A stretch of DNA of 64,000 nt from positions 1-64,000 of IMG/VR virus record IMGVR_UViG_3300026488_000024; one strand, 5' to 3'. Position numbers and translations under genes: made by a program. The notes beneath the pieces are model-generated. The model worked only from the letters and a program-made list of their open reading frames with translations. It was not told the origin of the DNA and did not search any database. Shown here one piece after another: positions 27,198-37,034 of this stretch. Numbering within the stretch: position 1 is the first letter of the stretch; each line of letters opens with the position of its first letter. The stretch is from a virus.

Positions 27198-29505
27198 TTG
27201 CTTCAGCTAAATTTTCTGCAGCATATCTTAGTCTATCAATTGAATCTAAATATCGTTGTCCCTCGTTAAATAGAAACTCAAGATATGCGCTATAAAATGC
27301 TTTGTAAAAGACTTTTAGTACTCCGAAGTAGTATGCAAATACCTTTGGAGTTGGATTATTTGCAACTTCTAACGCGCATTTGAAATAGTAATTCCATACA
27401 AGCGATAGATGCCCCTCCCAGGGGCATTGGGCCCATACTTCCATTAATCCATTGTAAAGTGTAAATCTGAAAAAGTTGTTTGGATATCTGGGATCCTGAA
27501 TCTTTAGATATTGATACTTTCTCTCGCGCCCAATAGTTTTAATATGCTCGTAAAATGTATCAAGTATTCGATAGTCCACATAATTATCGTAAATTCCATA
27601 GTATTTACGTAGCCATTTAGGAAACTTATCAGTTATCCTATCTAAAAATGCATCAAATGTGTAATTGAAAAGATACTTAATGTCATTTGATTGCAAACGA
27701 ATTACATCGTAGTAAAATTTGTAAGCTAAACCTGGATTTGGAGTTGGACATACTTTAGGACAAGAACCATTATAACGTGGAGGATCATCCCAGCCTCTAC
27801 AGGGTATACACCATGGATCAATACATGGAGAAAATGGAGCTGAATACCATTGCCACAATTGCCAACCATATCTAGTAATTGCAGTTATATATCTGGAGAT
27901 ATTCTGAGTACACATTATATACAAAATATGAAATGTTGATTTAAATAAATGTAAAGCAAATGAGCAAGGATACGGATAGCAGTTATAGGTAATGAAGTGG
28001 AGTTTCGTAATTGTATCCCAAACGTGTAGAATATACCAGTATCCTTCATCATTTGGAACTATTCTATATTTTGTATGAGCCTCACGCCAGTAATATATCA
28101 TAGTATCAGTATCATATAAAAACCACTTGAGTGGAAAAGAGTAAAGTCTTGGATTTTCACTTGCTCCGTAATACCACTTGTATAAAGCCTTATAATATGC
28201 ATCGTCATTGAATATAAGCCAGAGAATCATATGAATGAGGTTTACAGTATTTTTTCCAAGTTCAACTAAACCTGGAACCCAATTAAACCTTTGAATTTGA
28301 TCTTTTAAAAAGGTAACTAACTCTTCATAATACTTGTAATCATATTGCGTTTGCCAGTATCCAAGTTCATAGAAAATACGAAAGAGAATTAATGCAAACA
28401 ATAGGTTTCGACTATCATAATTATCTGGATCCAAATCTGAAACCTGTAGATTCAATTGGAATCTATTTTTAAACTCATTGTATGCATTCTTTAATCGCTT
28501 TTTACCAATTTCCTGGAGTACTTTTAAAAACGAGTATAAATAATAGTCACTTTCTTCATCTAAATCTATTTCAGTTGCTCTATAAACCTCATACTCATTA
28601 TTAAAGGTATACTGATAGTTGCCATACAAATCAATTGCCTTTAGATTATCAAATTGCAAGTCATAATAAAACTTGAAGTATCCATAGTTTGTAGTTGGGT
28701 TTAAACGTTTCCAGTAAAACTCTTGTTTTGAAAGATTGACATTTAAAACATTTGTTGCTTTTTTAACAACTGGGAAAATATCGAGACAAGTGCGTTTATT
28801 ATCATCGACGATTCCTAAATCAAATACGTGATTTTCAAGGTATAATTTCAAGTAGGTTTGAAGCTCTGATTTAAAGTCGATAAAAAGTGGTTTTTGCATA
28901 AAATTGATTTGAATAGGCTGTGAGAAATCCTGAAGAATATCAAACTTATAAAAGCAAACATTTGGTAAGATATTTGCTTTTGTTTCATCATCAAGATTAT
29001 CCCAGTTGTTTTCAATGTATGCATATAATTCTTCACAAAGTCTATTTAAATTTTCAGGCAGTTTTATTTGTAGCAATTCTGCAAATTTTTTGAGAATTAG
29101 TAAATAACTTTGTATACTTAAATATGCCTTATCAAACTCAAAGTCACAATCTTGCAGTGTATTTCCTTTGAGCAAATTATTGTACTGTGTTATAAAGTAA
29201 TTTAGGAAAACATCAGGATCTTCTTGAGACTGCAGGATTCTAACGCGAATATCCTCATTAATCACTTTAATACAATTTGCATTATCTGGAAATAATCTTG
29301 CCTCAATGACGTAGTCTAAATATGAGGAATAACGTTTTGGATCTGCATTTATATCTTGCGCAAATGATTTGAGATTAAATTGCTTAAAAATATATTTTGC
29401 GCATAAACTTGCTTCATAATCGTATAATCCAAATAGTGTAATACCTTTAGCATCGTAATCGTAATGCAGATATAAGTAGATTAGGATTTTAGTTTTCAAA
29501 TCCAT
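27178..29505 (-). CDS. Large aromatic-rich protein with cysteine cluster
   Basis: The 775-aa product is very rich in Tyr, Phe and Trp. A cluster of five cysteines at residues 561, 566, 569, 582 and 586, with many Pro and Trp between them, interrupts an otherwise helical sequence and might bind a metal or form disulfides. There is no known domain. It starts inside the end of the upstream leftward gene (17-base overlap), and its 3' end overlaps the rightward neighbour by 20 bases. Composition matches the structural proteins of this genome, so a virion role is likely. Confidence 0.8.
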   Translation of the reverse strand: MDLKTKILIYLYLHYDYDAKGITLFGLYDYEASLCAKYIFKQFNLKSFAQDINADPKRYSSYLDYVIEARLFPDNANCIKVINEDIRVRILQSQEDPDVFLNYFITQYNNLLKGNTLQDCDFEFDKAYLSIQSYLLILKKFAELLQIKLPENLNRLCEELYAYIENNWDNLDDETKANILPNVCFYKFDILQDFSQPIQINFMQKPLFIDFKSELQTYLKLYLENHVFDLGIVDDNKRTCLDIFPVVKKATNVLNVNLSKQEFYWKRLNPTTNYGYFKFYYDLQFDNLKAIDLYGNYQYTFNNEYEVYRATEIDLDEESDYYLYSFLKVLQEIGKKRLKNAYNEFKNRFQLNLQVSDLDPDNYDSRNLLFALILFRIFYELGYWQTQYDYKYYEELVTFLKDQIQRFNWVPGLVELGKNTVNLIHMILWLIFNDDAYYKALYKWYYGASENPRLYSFPLKWFLYDTDTMIYYWREAHTKYRIVPNDEGYWYILHVWDTITKLHFITYNCYPYPCSFALHLFKSTFHILYIMCTQNISRYITAITRYGWQLWQWYSAPFSPCIDPWCIPCRGWDDPPRYNGSCPKVCPTPNPGLAYKFYYDVIRLQSNDIKYLFNYTFDAFLDRITDKFPKWLRKYYGIYDNYVDYRILDTFYEHIKTIGRERKYQYLKIQDPRYPNNFFRFTLYNGLMEVWAQCPWEGHLSLVWNYYFKCALEVANNPTPKVFAYYFGVLKVFYKAFYSAYLEFLFNEGQRYLDSIDRLRYAAENLAEAIKRRPW

Positions 29506-30613
29506 CGAGTAATTCCTGAGCTTTACCTTCTTTTATTTTTGGAACGAAATCTGGATGAACTAAAACAAGCTCTAGAAAACCTTTTCTAGAATCCACATTT
29601 TTAATTTTAAAATGAATTAGGCGATCGTCGATATATTTTTCAACGTTATCTAAAATAATTTCCTTTCCAGTTTGATATTCAACGTAATATATTTGTAGTT
29701 GATTAAGTGAGTAGTTTTTGAGAATGTTTTTAGATATAGATAGTATGCATGGATCGTCAAAGTCAGTTGCTTGAAGTAAAGCAACTCCAAATTTACTTGG
29801 ACGGTAGTTGTACCAGTATATATCGGAGTATGCAATTTGATTTTCTACACCAAGTTCAAGTCTGATAATATCAAGCTTTGGACGGTAGCTAAAGTAAATT
29901 TCATTTGGTACATTAAACATGCACTCACATGCGCATTGAATACGATACGTTGGTAATTCTTGTTCACCCATATAATTACTACCATCGGTAATATCAGTAA
30001 TTCTAAAGAAAATCGAGTATGGCATTAAATACATATACAAATGCTGATTGTATTTATTTTCGTAACGAAATAGAAACTGAGGATGTTCAAGTAATGCATC
30101 CATTGGAATATCATATTTTGCAATGATGTCTTTTATTGCGTCTGTAAGATATATGTATCCAGGAATATTGTTGAAGTATTTGTAATATCGCGTAAATTTT
30201 CGGTAAAAGGCATTTAATGCGTCAATAATTTCAAAATGAGACTCTCCAAGGTAGAAGACATCAAACGTCATTCGATACATTAATGTAGTGTATAGAATTT
30301 CAAAGTCACCAAATTTTAAAATTCCCTTTTGAGGACGTAAGGCATAAGCAGTCATACGATTTCCAAAGCGCCATAAATTATTCACCTGCTCATCCAATGT
30401 ATAAGAATTTGGCTGTAAGATAAGTAAAGGATATTGTAGAGCATACATATCTTGATTTAAACTTTTTTGATGTAACATTTGGATTGCTTTTTGATACGTT
30501 GTTACAACGAGTCGGTAAGGTTTTCTAGGACATACTTCTGCAAACTGTCTGAGAATAAACTGATACATGTTTATAAAAAAGTTATGTACAAACTTTGGGC
30601 TAAATGCTATCAT
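29489..30613 (-). CDS. Putative virion structural protein, 374 aa
   Basis: This mixed alpha/beta protein is rich in Tyr and Phe. The N-terminal 100 residues are helical and the C-terminal half has many strands (for example KEIILDNVEKYIDDRLIHF). A CACEC motif lies near residue 226. There is no strong ribosome binding site. The gene is the middle member of a three-gene leftward island inside the rightward tail operon. I do not recognise a family. Confidence 0.78.
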   Translation of the reverse strand: MIAFSPKFVHNFFINMYQFILRQFAEVCPRKPYRLVVTTYQKAIQMLHQKSLNQDMYALQYPLLILQPNSYTLDEQVNNLWRFGNRMTAYALRPQKGILKFGDFEILYTTLMYRMTFDVFYLGESHFEIIDALNAFYRKFTRYYKYFNNIPGYIYLTDAIKDIIAKYDIPMDALLEHPQFLFRYENKYNQHLYMYLMPYSIFFRITDITDGSNYMGEQELPTYRIQCACECMFNVPNEIYFSYRPKLDIIRLELGVENQIAYSDIYWYNYRPSKFGVALLQATDFDDPCILSISKNILKNYSLNQLQIYYVEYQTGKEIILDNVEKYIDDRLIHFKIKNVDSRKGFLELVLVHPDFVPKIKEGKAQELLDGFEN

Positions 30614-30642
30614 TGCTTTCTACACCACACTCACTTTTTTTT

Positions 30643-31170
30643 TTATTTTTCGTATACTTTCTCAAGTAAATTTTTTGGAAATCTAATTTTATAATCTGCA
30701 ATTGTTTCTAAATACTCGATAGTATCATCAAGAATGTAGCAATCTAGAGCTACAGAATATGACACTTTTACATTGCTTTTATATGGAACCATTACTCTTT
30801 CGGCAATTATAAGAAACTGATTATTTTTAGAGAATACATAAACGCTTAGCATATTCCTGAATTTCATATTGTTGCTTTGAATCGTTGACATAATGATTTC
30901 TTCATTTGCAACGAGATTTTCCTTATTGTATCCAGTATACTGTCCATAAATTCTTAAATGTGTAGAATTTATAGTTTGAGTCTCAATGTTCCAAGCATTG
31001 CAGAGTTCTTTATATTCCTCTTCATTAAAGCATGGTACAAAGTTGCTTACCATATTGCTAAATTTACTTTTAACAAGTATTTCATAATCCAAACTTACTT
31101 TATTTAAAATGAACTCTATAATCAATCCATTGTATTTTCCAAGATACAGCGTATAGATACGTTTTTGCAT
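30643..31170 (-). CDS. Hypothetical protein, 175 aa, first gene of leftward island
   Basis: The start is preceded by AGAGGTACG on the minus strand. The product is an alpha/beta protein with no membrane segment or motif. It is the first gene of the leftward island. The 72 bases between it and the divergent gene at 31243 must hold promoters for one or both directions, but I see no clear -35/-10 pair there. Confidence 0.75.
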   Translation of the reverse strand: MQKRIYTLYLGKYNGLIIEFILNKVSLDYEILVKSKFSNMVSNFVPCFNEEEYKELCNAWNIETQTINSTHLRIYGQYTGYNKENLVANEEIIMSTIQSNNMKFRNMLSVYVFSKNNQFLIIAERVMVPYKSNVKVSYSVALDCYILDDTIEYLETIADYKIRFPKNLLEKVYEK

Positions 31171-31242
31171 CTGTTGCGTACCTCTTTTCTTGCTTTAATT
31201 TTTTGGTTAAAAATAAAAAGAAAAAGGAGTGTTTGCGGCATA

Positions 31243-32712
31243 ATGGGAGTTCCTGATTATATTACTGAAATTCAAAGTTGGCAACAATATAGTAGAGCGC
31301 AATTTTTAAAAGTTTATCTTGATGATTATTATGTACGAAATATTGCTACTCTGATTATGCCATACAAGTATTTAACAATTTTCGATTGTACTCCGAAACT
31401 TATTGCAAATAATAAAATCGAATTTAGCCCTGGTTATTTATACTTTGATGGGGCATTTATCAAAGTAAATGATTCATTTACTGTTCAATATTATACACGT
31501 GATGAACTTCGTCAAAAAACTGTTAATTTCTTCTATATCTATACGAATGCTAGATTTTGGTTACGTATTTTAATTAATAGTCGCCAAATTCCAGAAAAAC
31601 AATATGTCAAGCTTGATTCAATTGTAATTCGAAATGATTTAGTTCCTTTTGTTTACAAGTGGGATCAATTAAAGTCTATGATTAAAGTTCTAAAAGGCGA
31701 TGAATTTGTAGAGTTTAAAGATGATGGACTATATGTATACTCTGGAAATGAAAATGTAATTTTGGAAATTAAATTTGATATCCTAAAGGCTCCACAATGG
31801 TTTTTTGGAATTACAGAACTTGGACTCAAATATTCTTCAATCTTTCCTGCGCCATTTATTGGACTTTCCTATTCATACAACTACTTTCAATGGATTCGAT
31901 ATTTGAATCCAGGATTTGAAATAAAGCTTTCGACAAATTTTGATGACGGTTCATTATATTCATACTACAAGCCTTATCTTAATCTAAATCTGCTTGAATG
32001 CTTTTACAATGGTCCTCTGGATACTATGCAATCTATCGTTGCATATCGTAAACCAATGTTTGACTACATGACAAATATTTACAAAATATATGCTCGTCCA
32101 TATACAATCCTAGATATCTATAGAGACTTACAAGAAGACACTTTTGATAAAATGATTTTGGCTACATTAATATGGTATCCAAATATCAAATGGCGAATTT
32201 ATTATTATCAACCACATCTGCCCAGATTTCTTATGCACATTCTATATCCACCTGGTAACATGCTTGATGAAGAAGTATATAAAGTCTTCAAGAAATCTAT
32301 TACGAAACGTATTGTTACAAACGTTGGTACGCTATCACTTTTAAATTACGATATGGATTATCTGAAGGCTTACTTTGAAGATGAACCAAAAATTTTAAAA
32401 CCTGGAATGATTATTACAAAAACTCTAACTATTGATAAATGTAGGGAAGTAGCAATAGTTCCAGTATGTTCATTTAAATACATTTTGATTGTTGGTAATC
32501 AGTATAATCATGACATCATTTTCTTCCGTAATGTTGAAGTACCTACTCAGGTAAACATTACGTTAATTCCTCTTGAAAGTGGGCATTTTTATGGATTCTC
32601 AGTAATTTATAATCGCGATAGAATTATTCCAATTGAAGCAGTCCATATGAATTACACTGCACCTTTTGGTTCCACAAATAATCCGAAAATCCATGGAGTC
32701 GATATTAAATGA
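31243..32712 (+). CDS. Putative tail-fibre or baseplate protein, 489 aa
   Basis: I choose the ATG at 31243, which follows AAAAAGGAGTG; an in-frame ATG at 31165 would overlap the divergent gene's start and has no site. The early region has IEFSPGYLYFDGAFIKV, the xPGxxxFxGxxV pattern found near the N-terminus of phage fibre and baseplate proteins. The rest is beta-rich with helical stretches. The stop overlaps the next start (ATGA). A receptor or baseplate attachment role is likely. Confidence 0.78.
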   Translation: MGVPDYITEIQSWQQYSRAQFLKVYLDDYYVRNIATLIMPYKYLTIFDCTPKLIANNKIEFSPGYLYFDGAFIKVNDSFTVQYYTRDELRQKTVNFFYIYTNARFWLRILINSRQIPEKQYVKLDSIVIRNDLVPFVYKWDQLKSMIKVLKGDEFVEFKDDGLYVYSGNENVILEIKFDILKAPQWFFGITELGLKYSSIFPAPFIGLSYSYNYFQWIRYLNPGFEIKLSTNFDDGSLYSYYKPYLNLNLLECFYNGPLDTMQSIVAYRKPMFDYMTNIYKIYARPYTILDIYRDLQEDTFDKMILATLIWYPNIKWRIYYYQPHLPRFLMHILYPPGNMLDEEVYKVFKKSITKRIVTNVGTLSLLNYDMDYLKAYFEDEPKILKPGMIITKTLTIDKCREVAIVPVCSFKYILIVGNQYNHDIIFFRNVEVPTQVNITLIPLESGHFYGFSVIYNRDRIIPIEAVHMNYTAPFGSTNNPKIHGVDIK

Positions 32713-35120
32713 TATATGCTAGCAAGAGTTTAAAACTTGGTTTTAGAGTTTTATACAGAATAAAAGATTACCCAGTTGATTTCGGATTCTTCTTATCCGC
32801 ATTAATGGATCCTTATCATAAATCTTGTCTTGCGGGACTAGGTTTAGATATTACTTCAAAAGGCTATCTTAGAGTTGATAATGGTACGTTTGCATACAAT
32901 GGTTATGTTGTTGAATTCTTTGATCCTATTTACTTTGATTTAACAAGTCTATATGACTCAAATACTCCTCTTGAGTTTGCATTAAATGATTATAAACCAG
33001 CATTATCAGTTAGATTTAATTTACCAGAAAACGAATTTGCATCAATAAAATACTTAAGAACCAAAGTAATTTTAAGTCCAAGCAATGAAGAAAAAGAAAT
33101 TACATTAGACTTCAGAGATATTGATAATCTTGTATCGCTATATAATACTCGTAACTGGGTTAAACTTGATCGAGAAAAAGACGTTGTAAAGCTTATAACT
33201 ACACAGCATCTTAATGTAATTGAGGATCCAACTTTTACTTACGATAGTAACACAAATACATTTTACTTTACTGATGAAAACCAGGTGGATCGATTTGTAA
33301 TTTCACTTGATACTAATTCAAATCAATTGTATGCAGGTGTAGTTTCAGTTTCGGATACAAAATTTACTTTATCTGGTAAACCTGAAACATATAAGGCATA
33401 TATATCATTGGCTGATAATCTGGTAACCGATAATCTTTATGGACTAAGGTTAATTGATAATCGACATCGAAATTATCATACTGCAGTCTTTACAATTGCT
33501 GATGACTTCTATCAAATCAAGGATATAAAGGAAATTTATCTAGAGGCAGATGCGAGAACTTTACCTGCAGATAATCTAGGATTTTCGCTTTCACTTGATG
33601 GTGGTAAACATTGGATTGTTATTAACAATGTAGGTGCTCCAAATTACATTGGATATTGTGAAGATAATCCAGTTTTCGAAAAACCATATTCATTACAATT
33701 TATTAACGAGGAGTTACTTCCAAATCTTAAAGACTTTTTAATTTCCTGGTATATGTCGATTACTCCTAGAAAGTATGCAGTTACAATTCAATATGATTAC
33801 GAAGCAAAAGAAATTCGGTTTTACTTGAAAGACAAGGAATCCTTAACGCATGAAGATTTAATCTTAGGTTGTATATTACAGGAGCAAGGGCGTTATAAGA
33901 TAACTTACCATGATTGGGAAATGCCCCGAATGATCCCTTACGCCGAGTGGAAAGATGACAATGTATATACACTTCTTGAAACGTATGGTATTGATCCATT
34001 TAGTCAGCTAATTTACTACAATAATATTGTATCAGTAAATAATGCACTCGCAAATACTTTGAATTTTGATTACGATGTATGCAAAGTTATTCTTCCAAAG
34101 AATACGCAAGATTACATTTTGGAAAATGGTTTTCTATATGGACCACTTATCTGGCTCAGATACAATGGAAAGATGAAATTTACAATTGATCCACCACCAA
34201 ATGCAAAATCTGTTATAGTTGATGTAGGCGCAGTGAATGGAGAATTCGATGTATATTTAAATGGACAAAGTATTCCCTTAAAATACGAAGTTCCTTTAAG
34301 AACGCGAAACATTCCTATTGAATTTGAAATCAAACCAAGAGTACCACAGGAGAACGTAGATACTGAGTTTCCATATCTTTTGACAAGTGTAAATGTGTAT
34401 TTTAATACAGATCAAATCAATCTTAGAATTAATAACATTAATCACTACAAACGTCCGGTAATTGAATTCTTTGATATTGAACCTAAACATGTAGTTGTTT
34501 TCGATGACGATTTAGCTGAATTTCAACTTCCCGAATTTCCATTTAAGATTTCATATAGAGTATCAAATCCAAATGGACTTCCTGTAAGAGTATCATTATT
34601 TGCAGAAGATAATCTACTTTTATACACATCTGACGACCTTGAAGAATATAACGTTGGAGTTGTACTTCCAACAGCAAATCTGCAGTATTTTGATTCAAAT
34701 ACTAAAACAATTCCACTTACTTTTGAAGCATGTGACAATAGCGCATGTACACGCTATAGCATAGGCTTAGAAGTTATACATCCAAAGGATTCACCAATAG
34801 GTTATGGAAAAATTCTAGGATTTGATTACTGTTGGATTTACGATACGTTGGTTAAGTTTAATATCTCAGGTTATACTCCAATTCCAGTTGATTGGTTTGA
34901 TATGCGTGTTAAAATAGTATTTGATACAAGTAAAGATGAAAATGATCCTGATAACTACACTGAATTTTCTTTAAAGGAAAATGCTTTCGAGTTCAAAGAT
35001 ATAGGGTACGCATATCCAAAAGCAGGAACGACTTATACTGCTAAAGCCGAATTACGAATTTATAGCGGTAAAAGATATAAGGTAATCGATACACGATACT
35101 TACCAGTCGAAATTCCATAA
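32709..35120 (+). CDS. Tail-fibre-type protein, 803 aa
   Basis: The product is strongly beta-rich. An early LRVDNGTFAYNGYVVEFFD block parallels the preceding gene's fibre-type pattern, suggesting related N-terminal domains. Three D-S-N motifs occur (YDSNT at two places and FDSNT), all in loop-like contexts between strands. The C-terminal 300 residues look like several immunoglobulin-like or carbohydrate-binding modules in series. The start overlaps the upstream stop by 4 bases. Confidence 0.78.
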   Translation: MIYASKSLKLGFRVLYRIKDYPVDFGFFLSALMDPYHKSCLAGLGLDITSKGYLRVDNGTFAYNGYVVEFFDPIYFDLTSLYDSNTPLEFALNDYKPALSVRFNLPENEFASIKYLRTKVILSPSNEEKEITLDFRDIDNLVSLYNTRNWVKLDREKDVVKLITTQHLNVIEDPTFTYDSNTNTFYFTDENQVDRFVISLDTNSNQLYAGVVSVSDTKFTLSGKPETYKAYISLADNLVTDNLYGLRLIDNRHRNYHTAVFTIADDFYQIKDIKEIYLEADARTLPADNLGFSLSLDGGKHWIVINNVGAPNYIGYCEDNPVFEKPYSLQFINEELLPNLKDFLISWYMSITPRKYAVTIQYDYEAKEIRFYLKDKESLTHEDLILGCILQEQGRYKITYHDWEMPRMIPYAEWKDDNVYTLLETYGIDPFSQLIYYNNIVSVNNALANTLNFDYDVCKVILPKNTQDYILENGFLYGPLIWLRYNGKMKFTIDPPPNAKSVIVDVGAVNGEFDVYLNGQSIPLKYEVPLRTRNIPIEFEIKPRVPQENVDTEFPYLLTSVNVYFNTDQINLRINNINHYKRPVIEFFDIEPKHVVVFDDDLAEFQLPEFPFKISYRVSNPNGLPVRVSLFAEDNLLLYTSDDLEEYNVGVVLPTANLQYFDSNTKTIPLTFEACDNSACTRYSIGLEVIHPKDSPIGYGKILGFDYCWIYDTLVKFNISGYTPIPVDWFDMRVKIVFDTSKDENDPDNYTEFSLKENAFEFKDIGYAYPKAGTTYTAKAELRIYSGKRYKVIDTRYLPVEIP

Positions 35121-35142
35121 TTCTTTTTGAGGTTGTATAAAA

Positions 35143-35436
35143 ATGGTTACTATTGCAAATTTAATGGAGAACTTATTTCCAAAGCGTATGCAAAACCTTG
35201 TAATTTATGCCAAAACTGAACCTCAAATTCTTACAGAAAATCCGCGAAAGTCATACGTAATAAGAAATATGAATGAAAATAAGATTGCATTTCTTGGTGG
35301 CCCAAATGTAACACCTGAAACTGGATTTCCTCTTCTACCCGGTGAAGTACTTTATTTAAATACTGCAGCTGATATTTATGCAGTTGCCGAAGATGAAACA
35401 GAAGCAGTTGAACTTCGTGTAATTGTACTATACTAG
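35143..35436 (+). CDS. Small beta-barrel virion protein
   Basis: This 97-aa protein is nearly all beta. The pattern SYVIRNMNENKIAFLGG, then PLLPGEVLYL, then DIYAVAE fits the small beta proteins common in phage tails and capsids, in which a G-F-x-L-x-PGE turn precedes a strand. It may be a decoration or baseplate accessory protein. TTGAGGTTG precedes the start. Confidence 0.7.
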   Translation: MVTIANLMENLFPKRMQNLVIYAKTEPQILTENPRKSYVIRNMNENKIAFLGGPNVTPETGFPLLPGEVLYLNTAADIYAVAEDETEAVELRVIVLY

Positions 35437-35457
35437 AAACGTAAGGAGGTAGCATGC

Positions 35458-35784
35458 ATGGAAGTTGAAGCGCCAAATATAGTATTAGAAATCAAAATTA
35501 ATGGAAACGATGTTGAAATACTAACAAATGTTGATCGCTATACATTAATTGGTATACTCGAAGCATTAAAGCATCAGCTTATAAACGAAACAGATGCAGC
35601 TTACGAAAAAGCAACTTCTGATAAATCCGAAACTAAAAACGCATCCAAAGAAAATAAACCTAATGTAAAACAGGCAATTGAAGGTAAGCCAATTTATGGC
35701 GATCCAAATTTATTTAAAGTAGAGAAAGAGATTTCAGGTCAAATCTGCGATGTTATGAAAAAAATTGAATCCATAATAAAATAA
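35458..35784 (+). CDS. Hypothetical protein, 108 aa
   Basis: The N-terminal 50 residues form a small alpha/beta unit (a strand pair and a helix). A charged, disordered linker rich in Lys, Glu, Asn and Ser follows (50-80), then a C-terminal helix. Two ATGs are close together (35454 and 35458), and only the second is in the long frame. GTAAGGAGGTA provides a strong site. The function is unknown. Confidence 0.75.
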   Translation: MEVEAPNIVLEIKINGNDVEILTNVDRYTLIGILEALKHQLINETDAAYEKATSDKSETKNASKENKPNVKQAIEGKPIYGDPNLFKVEKEISGQICDVMKKIESIIK

Positions 35785-35823
35785 AAATGCCTTTGGTAAA
35801 ATTTAAAGGAGGATTCGCAGGGA

Positions 35824-36930
35824 ATGAATTTAATTGCATATGGTGGAACATTTGTTTCTGCTAGAGATTTGTATGATAAAATTGTAGCCGCAATTGCAAA
35901 TGTATTTTCAAAAGAGTGGGATATTACTATAATTGATGATTCACATGCAGTTTTACATTCTCGAGGCGAAGGTGGCCTCGATGATATGTACTACATGATT
36001 GAGTATAACGGTGGTGAAGATTCTGTTTATATGAAAGGAATGCAATTTTATGATTTCACAAACAATACTCCTTCAACATATGGGTTAACAAACTTACCTT
36101 TCTATGGAATCAAGAAGTTTGACTTATCCGTTTTTCCAGGATACTTCTGGATATACGGGAATGCAGACTATCTTCATATTTTCTACAGAGGTACAGGATC
36201 TTCAGCGGTTCCAGAGTATTTAATTCCAAAACTTATTACCATTGGTAAATTCATTCCATCTTATTCACCAGCGGTAACTTGGGTAAATCAAGATGAAATT
36301 TTACCTGGAGTTAACGTAACTGTTAAAGTTAATAACGTAGCAATCTTTGAAGTAAACAGATATGTAACAATATCTGGTTTCAATACCTGGGAAAAGAGTT
36401 TAGTTGTAGCTATAGATGAAACAGCTTCTACTATTACTCTTGCATCTGTTGTAGAGCATCATCAAACCCTTTACGATGAAAATGGAAACATTGCAAATCC
36501 AATTATAATTGGAGAAATGGCTAAACCTTATTTCATTTTCCAAGACTCCTACTACAAACAAGGAGCAATTATTTGGGCATCTGCAATGGTTTTCCCTAGA
36601 ATCTCAGGTAGAGCTTTAGGACTTAATGCTAAAGACTATGGTACAAATCAGGGTTCAGGCGTTAGAGTAGATGTATTCAAAGCAGTGAGAACTCTTGCTG
36701 ATGCATCCGCTTTAGATATGCTTAACTACGATAGATATCTCTTTGAATATTACCTCTATAAACTAGATGGAGATAACAGAGGATTCTACGGAAAATTACC
36801 ATATCTATATGCAGTAGGAGCAAATGATATCAACTCTGAAACTACAATGATTTGTGATAATACATATCTTTATAGATGCTTCTATGTTTATGGACTTGGA
36901 ATGAGTGCAGTTAGAGAATCTAACGCGTAA
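35824..36930 (+). CDS. Abundant virion protein of unknown type, 368 aa
   Basis: The N-terminal domain (about 1-125) has a helix starting ARDLYDKIVAAIANVF and strands with HAVLHSRG and YFWIYGNADYLHIFY, a pattern seen in phage virion proteins. A beta-rich middle follows, and the C-terminal region contains GRALGLNAKDYGTNQGSG. Arg codons are almost all AGA, as in the sheath and major tube genes. A 13-bp-stem terminator follows directly. I infer that it is one of the most abundant virion proteins, possibly the main fibre or receptor-binding subunit. There is no sequence proof of which. Confidence 0.8.
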   Translation: MNLIAYGGTFVSARDLYDKIVAAIANVFSKEWDITIIDDSHAVLHSRGEGGLDDMYYMIEYNGGEDSVYMKGMQFYDFTNNTPSTYGLTNLPFYGIKKFDLSVFPGYFWIYGNADYLHIFYRGTGSSAVPEYLIPKLITIGKFIPSYSPAVTWVNQDEILPGVNVTVKVNNVAIFEVNRYVTISGFNTWEKSLVVAIDETASTITLASVVEHHQTLYDENGNIANPIIIGEMAKPYFIFQDSYYKQGAIIWASAMVFPRISGRALGLNAKDYGTNQGSGVRVDVFKAVRTLADASALDMLNYDRYLFEYYLYKLDGDNRGFYGKLPYLYAVGANDINSETTMICDNTYLYRCFYVYGLGMSAVRESNA

Positions 36931-36933
36931 TTC

Positions 36934-36968
36934 AAGCCACCCTGGGGATATTCCCAGGGTGGCTTTTT
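36934..36968 (+). terminator. Rho-independent terminator after abundant virion gene
   Basis: A 13-bp perfect stem (36934-36946 with 36953-36965), a 6-base loop and a TTTTT run ending at 36968 lie 4 bases after the stop codon. It is immediately followed by TTGACTCGC. Confidence 0.9.
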
Positions 36969-36996
36969 GACTCGCAATTTTCCCAAACATTAACAT
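36967..36996 (+). promoter_or_regulatory. Candidate promoter for fibre operon
   Basis: TTGACT (36967-36972) is followed after 18 bases by TAACAT (36991-36996), directly after the terminator and 39 bases before the next gene. The good -35 match and sensible position support it. The -35 overlaps the ACTCGC element shared by other terminators. Confidence 0.4.
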
Positions 36997-37034
36997 AGAA
37001 AAACTCTATGTTAAAAGGAGTTATAGTGTAGGCA

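Noticed and set aside
27409-27427. 8-bp hairpin with a 3-base loop inside the leftward 775-aa gene
   Set aside because: It has no T-run in either direction and is explained by the coding sequence. It may be chance.
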